Below are positions 57,350 through 64,000 of a DNA stretch of 64,000 nucleotides, one piece after another. This stretch comes from Pseudomonas weihenstephanensis (GTDB lineage Bacteria; Pseudomonadota; Gammaproteobacteria; Pseudomonadales; Pseudomonadaceae). The notes beneath the pieces were generated by a model. The model saw only the letters and a list, made by a program, of their open reading frames with translations, did no database searches and was not told the origin of the DNA. The translations under genes and the position numbers were made by a program. The stretch spans positions 310,001-374,000 of the forward strand of contig NZ_JYLF01000002.1 in the NCBI RefSeq assembly GCF_001043055.1, in the 5' to 3' direction. Numbering within the stretch: position 1 is the first letter of the stretch; each line of letters starts with the position of its first letter.

Positions 57350-58372
57350 ATGACTGCGACTATAAAACTCGGCTATTTGGCCGAGTTCCTCGGTGCCACC
57401 TTGCGTGGCAGCGCGGAGAAAGAAATCACTGGGCTAGCCACTTTACAAGAGGCTGGCCCATCTCAGTTGAGCTTTCTGGCCAACCCTCAATACCGAAAAT
57501 ACCTGGTGGATTGTCAGGCTGGAGCTGTATTGCTCAAGTCAGCCGATGCCGAAGGGTATGTCGGTGATGCGTTGATTGTGCCCGACCCTTATCTGGCGTA
57601 TGCCCGTATTTCCCACCTGTTTGATCCCAAGCCCAAAGCCGTGGCCGGGGTTCATCCTACTGCGGTAATTGCGGCTGACTCAGTGATTGATCCTGCGGCA
57701 AGCATTGGTGCCTTTGCGGTAATTGAAAGCGGTGCGCGCATTGCGGCCGGCGTTACCATTGGCCCTCATTGCTTTATCGGCGCTCGCTGCGAAATCGGCG
57801 AAGGTGGCTGGCTGGCTCCCCGCGTGACGCTTTATCACGATGTTCGCATCGGCAAGCGCGTGGTCATTCAGTCAGGTGCGGTGCTGGGGGGCGAAGGCTT
57901 CGGTTTTGCCAACGAGAAAGGTGTGTGGCAAAAAATCGCCCAGATCGGCGGCGTGTCCATTGGTGATGACGTTGAAATTGGCGTCAACACGGCTATCGAC
58001 CGCGGTGCACTGGCAGATACGGTCATTGGCAATGGCGTCAAGCTTGATAACCAGATTCAGATCGCGCACAACGTGCAGATCGGTGACCATACGGCGATGG
58101 CCGCGTGTGTCGGGATTTCGGGAAGCACTAAAATCGGCAAACACTGCATGTTGGCCGGCGGTGTGGGGCTGGTGGGGCATATCGAGGTCTGCGATAACGT
58201 TTTTCTCACCGGCATGACCATGGTGACGCATTCGATTACCGAGCCAGGCGCCTATTCTTCCGGTACGGCGATGCAACCAGCGGCTGAGTGGCGCAAGAGT
58301 GCAGCACGTATTCGCCAGCTGGACGACATCGCAAGAAGGTTGAAACAACTGGAAAAGCGCGTCGAGAAGTGA
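57350..58372 (+). CDS. lpxD: UDP-3-O-acyl-glucosamine N-acyltransferase
   Basis: 340 residues. Third step of lipid A synthesis. The N-terminal uridine-binding domain (1-100) is followed by hexapeptide repeats. The catalytic His is in [20 protein letters not shown], and [20 protein letters not shown] is diagnostic. It starts two bases after skp. Confidence 0.96.
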   Translation: MTATIKLGYLAEFLGATLRGSAEKEITGLATLQEAGPSQLSFLANPQYRKYLVDCQAGAVLLKSADAEGYVGDALIVPDPYLAYARISHLFDPKPKAVAGVHPTAVIAADSVIDPAASIGAFAVIESGARIAAGVTIGPHCFIGARCEIGEGGWLAPRVTLYHDVRIGKRVVIQSGAVLGGEGFGFANEKGVWQKIAQIGGVSIGDDVEIGVNTAIDRGALADTVIGNGVKLDNQIQIAHNVQIGDHTAMAACVGISGSTKIGKHCMLAGGVGLVGHIEVCDNVFLTGMTMVTHSITEPGAYSSGTAMQPAAEWRKSAARIRQLDDIARRLKQLEKRVEK

Positions 58373-58471
58373 CCCCTGAGGGTATCGCTTCATCTGAAAG
58401 CTAATACTATTTCCATATCAGGTGCGCAGAACCACTGGTTTGTGCGCTTGATTTGCTAGAGGAGCCCGCCT

Positions 58472-58954
58472 TTGTCGCGCGCGCCCAATCTTTATTACAG
58501 GCTTCCCCACGAAATGATGGACATCAACGAGATTCGCGAATATCTGCCTCACCGTTACCCGTTCCTGCTGGTGGATCGAGTGGTGGATCTGGATGTCGAG
58601 AACAAACGCATTCGTGCCTACAAGAATGTCAGCATCAACGAGCCTTTCTTCAATGGTCACTTCCCGGCGCATCCGATCATGCCCGGTGTTCTGATCATTG
58701 AAGCGATGGCTCAGGCTGCGGGCATTCTTGGTTTTAAAATGCTCGACCTGAAGCCTGCTGACGGCACGCTTTACTATTTCGTAGGCTCCGACAAGCTGCG
58801 TTTCCGCCAGCCAGTCACGCCGGGCGACCAATTGATCCTTGAAGCCAAGTTCTTGAGCTGCAAGCGTCAAATCTGGAAGTTCGAGTGCCAGGCGTCGGTT
58901 GATGGCAAGCCGGTATGCTCGGCTGAAATTATCTGTGCGGAACGCAAACTATGA
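58472..58954 (+). CDS. fabZ: 3-hydroxyacyl-ACP dehydratase, probable TTG start
   Basis: 160 residues from TTG at 58472. FabZ dehydrates 3-hydroxyacyl-ACP in fatty acid synthesis. The catalytic His is in [16 protein letters not shown]. The usual annotated start, ATGATGGAC at 58514/58517, has no ribosome-binding site, whereas AGAGGAG lies about eight bases before the TTG. Starting there adds 14-15 residues ([14 protein letters not shown]). The shorter form of 146 residues cannot be excluded. Confidence 0.9.
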   Translation: MSRAPNLYYRLPHEMMDINEIREYLPHRYPFLLVDRVVDLDVENKRIRAYKNVSINEPFFNGHFPAHPIMPGVLIIEAMAQAAGILGFKMLDLKPADGTLYYFVGSDKLRFRQPVTPGDQLILEAKFLSCKRQIWKFECQASVDGKPVCSAEIICAERKL

Positions 58955-59727
58955 GTTTGATTGACCCTCGCGCAATCATCGATCCGACGGCCATTTTGGC
59001 CGACGACGTCGAGGTCGGCCCTTGGTCGATCATCGGCGCAGGTGTGGAAATCGGCGAGGGGACAGTGATTGGGCCGCATGTGATTCTCAAAGGCCCAACC
59101 AAAATCGGTAAACACAATCGCATCTACCAGTTCTCCTCGGTAGGCGAAGACACGCCCGACTTGAAGTACAAGGGCGAAGAAACACGGCTGGTGATCGGTG
59201 ATCACAATGTGATTCGTGAAGGTGTCACCATCCATCGCGGTACGGTTCAGGACCGTGCCGAGACCACGTTGGGTGATCACAACCTGATCATGGCGTATGC
59301 CCATATCGGGCATGACAGCGTGATTGGTAACCACTGCATTCTGGTCAACAACGCCGCATTGGCGGGCCATGTGCATATGGGGGATTGGGCGATTTTGTCC
59401 GGTTTCACTTTGGTTCATCAGTTTTGCCATATCGGCGCTCACAGCTTTTCCGGCATGGGCACGGCGATAGGCAAGGATGTTCCTGCGTTTGTAACCGTGT
59501 TCGGCAGCCCTGCCGAAGCGCGCAGCATGAACTTGGAAGGCATGCGCCGTCGCGGTTTCAGCGAAGATGCCATCCATGCGCTGCGCCGCGCTTACAAAGT
59601 GGTTTACCGCCAGGGGCTGACGGTGGAGCAAGCGCTTGTCGAGCTGGCTGATCCCGCCGCGCAATTTCCCGAAGTTGCCCTGTTTGTCGACTCCATCCGT
59701 TCTTCCACACGTGGCATCACCCGCTGA
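58951..59727 (+). CDS. lpxA: UDP-N-acetylglucosamine acyltransferase
   Basis: 258 residues. First step of lipid A synthesis. Left-handed beta-helix repeats fill residues 5-190; the catalytic His is in [17 protein letters not shown]. Overlaps fabZ by ATGA. Confidence 0.97.
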   Translation: MSLIDPRAIIDPTAILADDVEVGPWSIIGAGVEIGEGTVIGPHVILKGPTKIGKHNRIYQFSSVGEDTPDLKYKGEETRLVIGDHNVIREGVTIHRGTVQDRAETTLGDHNLIMAYAHIGHDSVIGNHCILVNNAALAGHVHMGDWAILSGFTLVHQFCHIGAHSFSGMGTAIGKDVPAFVTVFGSPAEARSMNLEGMRRRGFSEDAIHALRRAYKVVYRQGLTVEQALVELADPAAQFPEVALFVDSIRSSTRGITR

Positions 59728-59729
59728 TC

Positions 59730-60860
59730 ATGGCCAGATTGCGTATTGCGCTGGTGGCGGGGGAAGCCTCGGGCGATATTTTGGGTTCGGGTTTGATGCG
59801 GGCACTCAAAGCCCAGCACCCTGATGTTGAGTTTATCGGGGTCGGTGGTCCGTTGATGGAGGCCGAGGGCATGCGCTCTTACTTCCCGATGGAACGTCTC
59901 TCTGTCATGGGGCTGGTTGAAGTACTGGGTCGCTTGCGTGAACTGCTCAAGCGTCGCAAGGAGCTGGTTCAGACACTTATTGCCGAAAAGCCGGACGTGT
60001 TCATCGGCATCGATGCTCCGGACTTCACCCTCAATATCGAGCTTCAATTACGCCGTGCCGGGATCAAAACCGTGCATTACGTCAGCCCGTCGGTCTGGGC
60101 CTGGCGTCAGAAGCGTGTGCTTAAAATTCGCGAAGGCTGCGACTTGATGCTCACGTTGTTGCCTTTTGAAGCCAAATTCTACGAAGAGCACGGCGTGCCG
60201 GTGCGTTTTGTCGGGCATTCGCTGGCTGACACCATCCCGCTGCACGCGGATAAAGCCGCAGCACGCGCTGAGTTAGGGTTGGCAGACGGGCCGTTGGTCG
60301 CTTTGATGCCCGGCAGTCGTGGGGGGGAGGTGGGCAAGCTGGGAGGATTATTCCTCGATGCTGCGCAGAAAATCCACGCAGTCCGCCCTGAAGTACGTTT
60401 TGTGCTGCCGTGCGCCAATGCCGCACGACGCGAGCAAGTCGAGCAGTTGCTGATTGGACGCGACTTGCCGCTGACGCTGCTGGACGGCCGATCGCACTTG
60501 GCGTTGGCAGCGTGTGATGCGGTGTTGATTGCGTCTGGTACGGCGACCCTTGAGGCGTTGTTGTACAAGCGGCCGATGGTCGTGGCTTACCGGCTTGCGC
60601 GGCTCACGTTCTGGATTCTCAAGCGTCTGGTCAAAAGTCCTTACGTGTCTTTGCCTAATTTGTTGGCCCAGCGCATGTTGGTGCCGGAGTTATTACAGGA
60701 CGCAGCCACCCCTGACGCACTGGCGCAAACCCTGTTGCCGCTCCTGGACAATGGTGATGAGCAAACGCAGGGGTTTGACGCCATACATCGCACATTGCGC
60801 CTCGACGCCTCCAATCAGGCGGCCAAGGCCGTGTTGGAACTGATTGCACAATCCAAATGA
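59730..60860 (+). CDS. lpxB: lipid A disaccharide synthase
   Basis: 376 residues, a GT19 glycosyltransferase on the inner membrane surface. Motifs: [44 protein letters not shown] and [14 protein letters not shown]. It lies two bases after lpxA and overlaps rnhB by ATGA. Confidence 0.97.
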   Translation: MARLRIALVAGEASGDILGSGLMRALKAQHPDVEFIGVGGPLMEAEGMRSYFPMERLSVMGLVEVLGRLRELLKRRKELVQTLIAEKPDVFIGIDAPDFTLNIELQLRRAGIKTVHYVSPSVWAWRQKRVLKIREGCDLMLTLLPFEAKFYEEHGVPVRFVGHSLADTIPLHADKAAARAELGLADGPLVALMPGSRGGEVGKLGGLFLDAAQKIHAVRPEVRFVLPCANAARREQVEQLLIGRDLPLTLLDGRSHLALAACDAVLIASGTATLEALLYKRPMVVAYRLARLTFWILKRLVKSPYVSLPNLLAQRMLVPELLQDAATPDALAQTLLPLLDNGDEQTQGFDAIHRTLRLDASNQAAKAVLELIAQSK

Positions 60861-61489
60861 GTAAAGTGACTATGCAAATCGGATTGGACTTCAATCTGGT
60901 CGAAGATCTTGTGGCCGGCGTTGATGAAGTCGGTCGCGGCCCGTTGTGTGGAGCGGTCGTGACCGCGGCGGTGATTCTCGACCCTGCGCGCCCGATTGCG
61001 GGCCTTAATGACTCGAAAAAACTGACCGAAGCGCGCCGCGAAAAGCTCTATGACGAAATCTGCGAAAAGGCCCTGAGCTGGTGCATTGCACGCGCAGAAG
61101 TTGAAGAGATTGACGAGTTGAATATTCTGCATGCCACTATGTTGGCCATGCAGCGTGCCGTAGAAGGGTTGAGCATCACCCCGAAACTGGCAATGATCGA
61201 CGGCAATCGTTGCCCTGCGTTGACAATGCCTGCTGAGGCCGTTGTAAAAGGCGATAGCAAAGTACCGGCGATTGCCGCAGCGTCGATTTTGGCCAAGGTC
61301 AGTCGTGACCGCGAGATGGCCGCTTTTGAGCTGCAATATCCGGGTTATGGCATCGGCGGCCACAAGGGCTACCCGACAGCTGTACATCTTGAAGCCCTTG
61401 AACGTCTTGGTCCTACACCCATTCACCGACGTTCCTTTGGTCCGGTGCGGCGAGCCTACGAGGCGCGCGAAGGTCTGACCGAGGTTTAG
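60857..61489 (+). CDS. rnhB: ribonuclease HII
   Basis: 210 residues. It cuts RNA-DNA hybrids and single ribonucleotides in DNA. The [12 protein letters not shown] motif has the first two catalytic acids (Asp23, Glu24); MIDGNRCP holds another. An alternative start is codon 6 (MQIGLDF). The start overlaps lpxB, and a terminator-like hairpin follows. Confidence 0.95.
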   Translation: MSKVTMQIGLDFNLVEDLVAGVDEVGRGPLCGAVVTAAVILDPARPIAGLNDSKKLTEARREKLYDEICEKALSWCIARAEVEEIDELNILHATMLAMQRAVEGLSITPKLAMIDGNRCPALTMPAEAVVKGDSKVPAIAAASILAKVSRDREMAAFELQYPGYGIGGHKGYPTAVHLEALERLGPTPIHRRSFGPVRRAYEAREGLTEV

Positions 61490-61510
61490 CCTCAAGGCTG
61501 ATGTTTTTGC

Positions 61511-61542
61511 CAAGGCCCGGTACAATCCGGGCCTTGTTGTTT
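61511..61542 (+). terminator. terminator-type hairpin between rnhB and dnaE
   Basis: CAAGGCCCGG (61511-61520) and CCGGGCCTTG (61527-61536) pair perfectly around TACAAT, followed by TTGTTT. It begins 21 bp after the rnhB stop and ends the long biogenesis operon at least partly. Confidence 0.82.
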
Positions 61543-61567
61543 CTCAAAGCTTATAGACAGGATCACC

Positions 61568-64000
61568 ATGCCGGCTTCATTCGTTCACCTGCGCCTGCAC
61601 ACTGAATATTCCCTGGTCGATGGCCTGGTGCGGATCAAGCCGCTGATCAAAACCCTTGCGGGCATGAACATGCCCGCTGTGGCGGTAACTGATCAGAACA
61701 ACATGTGTTCATTGGTCAAGTTCTATAAAGCGGCCATGGGCGGCGGAATCAAGCCAATCAGCGGCGCGGATTTGTGGCTGTCGAACAAAGATCCGGAAAA
61801 CCCCTTGAGTCGCATCAGCCTGTTGGCGATGAACGGCGTGGGTTATCGCAACCTGACTGAACTGATTTCCCGTGGTTTTATTGATGGCCAGCGCAACGGT
61901 CAGGTCATCATTGAGCGCGAATGGGTGGCTGAGGCGTCTGAAGGCCTGATCATGTTGTCGGCCGCCAAAGAGGGCGAGATCGGTGTCGCGCTGATCAGTG
62001 GTAACACTGAAGAGGCCGAGACCCTGGCCCGCGAATGGATGGATGTATTTGCGGATCGTTTTTATCTGGAAGTGCAACGCACCAAACGTCCCAATGATGA
62101 AGAGCACCTGCATGCTGCGGTGGCACTGGCCGACAAGATCGGTGCACCGTTGGTGGCCACGAACGATGTGCGCTTCATTAAGCAACAGGACTTTGAGGCG
62201 CATGAAACGCGCGTGTGCATTGGTGAAGGGCGTGCGCTTGATGACCCGCGTCGCTCAAAAAACTACAGCGATCAGCAATACCTTAAAAGCGCCGAGGAAA
62301 TGGCTGAGCTGTTCAGCGATTTGCCCGAAGCACTAGAAAACACGGTCGAAATCGCCAAGCGCTGCAATATCGAAGTGAAGCTGGGTAAGCACTTTTTGCC
62401 TAACTTCCCGATTCCCGATGGCATGACCATCGATGAATACTTCCGCAAAGTGTCGTTCGATGGCCTGGAAGAGCGCCTGAGCGTCTTGCTGCCCAGAGAT
62501 ACCACTGAAGATTACGACGCCAAGCGTCAGGTGTACGTCGATCGACTGAATTTCGAGCTGGATATCATCATCCAGATGGGGTTTCCAGGTTACTTCCTGA
62601 TCGTAATGGACTTCATCCAGTGGGCCAAAAGCAATGGCGTGCCCGTGGGGCCGGGCCGTGGGTCGGGTGCCGGATCTCTGGTGGCCTATGTTCAAAAGAT
62701 CACGGACCTTGACCCGCTTGAATATGACCTGCTGTTCGAACGATTCCTGAACCCGGAACGGGTATCGATGCCCGACTTCGACGTCGACTTCTGCATGGAT
62801 GGTCGGGACCGGGTCATTGAATACGTGGCCGAGAAGTACGGCCGCAACGCGGTAAGCCAGATCATTACCTTTGGTTCGATGGCGGCCAAAGCCGTGATTC
62901 GAGACGTGGCGCGGGTGCAGGGCAAGTCATACGGCCTGGCAGATCGTCTGTCGAAGATGATTCCGTTTGAAGTCGGCATGACACTTGAAAAAGCCTATGA
63001 GCAGGAAGAAATCCTGCGCGACTTTATCAAGGTCGATGAAGAAGCCGCCGAAATCTGGGACATGGCACGCAAGCTTGAAGGCGTTGTGCGTAACGTCGGC
63101 AAGCACGCGGGTGGTGTGGTCATTGCGCCGACTAAATTGACCGATTTCTCGCCGATTTATTGCGACGAAGAGGGCGGTGGTCTGGTCACCCAGTTCGACA
63201 AGGATGACGTCGAGGCCGCAGGTCTGGTGAAGTTCGACTTCCTGGGCTTGCGCACGCTGACGATCATCGACTGGGCGCTCAAAACCATTAACCGCGAGCG
63301 CGCCAAGGTCGACGAGCCGGCGCTGGATATCGCCTTTATCCCGCTGGACGACAAACCGACGTATCAATTGCTGCAAAAGGCTGAGACCACGGCGGTGTTC
63401 CAGCTTGAGTCGCGCGGCATGAAAGAGCTGATCAAAAAGCTCAAGCCCGACTGCCTGGAAGACTTGATCGCACTGGTGGCCCTGTTCCGTCCGGGCCCGC
63501 TGCAATCCGGCATGGTTGACGACTTTATCAACCGTAAACACGGTCGCGCCGAATTGGCGTATCCGCACTCGGATTACCAGTACGAAGGCCTCAAGCCGGT
63601 ATTGGCCCCGACCTACGGCATCATTCTGTATCAAGAACAGGTGATGCAGATTGCACAGGTCATGGCCGGTTATACCCTCGGCGGGGCTGATATGTTGCGT
63701 CGCGCCATGGGCAAGAAAAAACCCGAAGAAATGGCCAAGCAGCGCGGTGGTTTCATTGAAGGTTGTGCCAACAACAACATCGACGCTGACCTTGCCGGTA
63801 ACATTTTTGACCTGGTGGAGAAGTTCGCCGGTTATGGCTTTAACAAGTCTCACTCGGCGGCATATGGCCTGGTGTCGTATCAGACCGCATGGCTGAAGAC
63901 GCACTATCCGGCGCCGTTCATGGCGGCGGTACTTTCGGCGGACATGCACAACACCGACAAGGTTGTGACCTTGATCGAAGAAGTGCGCACGATGAAGCTG
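61568..64000 (+). CDS. dnaE: DNA polymerase III alpha subunit (5' part only)
   Basis: 811 codons are in the window and the frame runs off the end. DnaE is the replicative polymerase. An N-terminal PHP domain ([13 protein letters not shown]) precedes the palm, where [10 protein letters not shown] holds the catalytic Asp403 and Asp405. [11 protein letters not shown] and [13 protein letters not shown] are further hallmarks. ATG at 61568 follows CAGGA. In Pseudomonas accA normally follows. Confidence 0.96.
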   Translation, partial: MPASFVHLRLHTEYSLVDGLVRIKPLIKTLAGMNMPAVAVTDQNNMCSLVKFYKAAMGGGIKPISGADLWLSNKDPENPLSRISLLAMNGVGYRNLTELISRGFIDGQRNGQVIIEREWVAEASEGLIMLSAAKEGEIGVALISGNTEEAETLAREWMDVFADRFYLEVQRTKRPNDEEHLHAAVALADKIGAPLVATNDVRFIKQQDFEAHETRVCIGEGRALDDPRRSKNYSDQQYLKSAEEMAELFSDLPEALENTVEIAKRCNIEVKLGKHFLPNFPIPDGMTIDEYFRKVSFDGLEERLSVLLPRDTTEDYDAKRQVYVDRLNFELDIIIQMGFPGYFLIVMDFIQWAKSNGVPVGPGRGSGAGSLVAYVQKITDLDPLEYDLLFERFLNPERVSMPDFDVDFCMDGRDRVIEYVAEKYGRNAVSQIITFGSMAAKAVIRDVARVQGKSYGLADRLSKMIPFEVGMTLEKAYEQEEILRDFIKVDEEAAEIWDMARKLEGVVRNVGKHAGGVVIAPTKLTDFSPIYCDEEGGGLVTQFDKDDVEAAGLVKFDFLGLRTLTIIDWALKTINRERAKVDEPALDIAFIPLDDKPTYQLLQKAETTAVFQLESRGMKELIKKLKPDCLEDLIALVALFRPGPLQSGMVDDFINRKHGRAELAYPHSDYQYEGLKPVLAPTYGIILYQEQVMQIAQVMAGYTLGGADMLRRAMGKKKPEEMAKQRGGFIEGCANNNIDADLAGNIFDLVEKFAGYGFNKSHSAAYGLVSYQTAWLKTHYPAPFMAAVLSADMHNTDKVVTLIEEVRTMKL

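Overview
The window is chromosomal DNA of a Pseudomonas species, most likely from the fluorescens lineage. The evidence is the gene order (wspE-wspF-wspR; map / rpsB-tsf-pyrH-frr-uppS-cdsA-dxr-rseP-bamA-skp-lpxD-fabZ-lpxA-lpxB-rnhB-dnaE; map-glnD-dapC), the protein sequences, and dispersed REP-type palindromes of the kind common in this genus. The species cannot be fixed from sequence reading alone. I saw no rRNA, tRNA, CRISPR array, insertion sequence or prophage. Nearly all DNA is coding and most of it is core genome.

Layout. 1-2670: 3' end of the Wsp surface-sensing operon, which sets cyclic-di-GMP (kinase/receiver, methylesterase, GGDEF cyclase). 2747-3535: a SAM methyltransferase. 3909-6623: prfB, with its programmed +1 frameshift intact, and lysS. 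6775-10644: an accessory run of a TetR regulator, a lipoprotein, a 'QEGLA' (DUF1704) metallopeptidase-like protein, an alpha/beta-hydrolase lipoprotein and a small membrane protein. 10694-12058: a modular lytic polysaccharide monooxygenase (LPMO) without a signal peptide, preceded by a near-ideal LuxR-type palindrome. 12396-13654: two outer-membrane lipoproteins (OmpA-like, DUF4398). 14071-19793: ppc, adk, tsaB, a small conserved protein and a DUF72 protein. 19790-20410: an unrecognised protein with a tandem internal repeat. 20504-26202: rsmJ and a TetR-controlled RND efflux pair with a visible candidate operator. 26272-27090: a YbaY-like lipoprotein and a small gene built on a 36-bp tandem repeat. 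27212-35422: plsB, a cold-shock gene, rlmA-dapE and an ndvB-like glucan synthase. 35700-39786: tcdA facing the yffB-dapD-csdA-csdE group. 40036-41682: a sodium/proton antiporter. 41761-46528: map-glnD-dapC. 46900-64000: the large translation / lipid / envelope biogenesis cluster, ending inside dnaE.

How the genes work together. Three lysine/diaminopimelate genes (dapE, dapD, dapC) lie in separate units. CsdA and CsdE face TcdA, and all three act in making cyclic t6A in tRNA; TsaB, which makes the precursor t6A, is also in the window. The last 17 kb couples translation factors (S2, EF-Ts, ribosome recycling factor), nucleotide and isoprenoid supply (PyrH, Dxr, UppS), phospholipid synthesis (CdsA) and outer-membrane assembly (RseP, BamA, Skp, LpxD, FabZ, LpxA, LpxB).

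The features most worth a second look are the signal-peptide-less LPMO under a probable quorum-sensing promoter, the two repeat-containing unknown proteins, the DUF1704 operon, and the REP-like repeat that has been translated into the C-terminus of TcdA. I did not find a clearly new multi-gene system.
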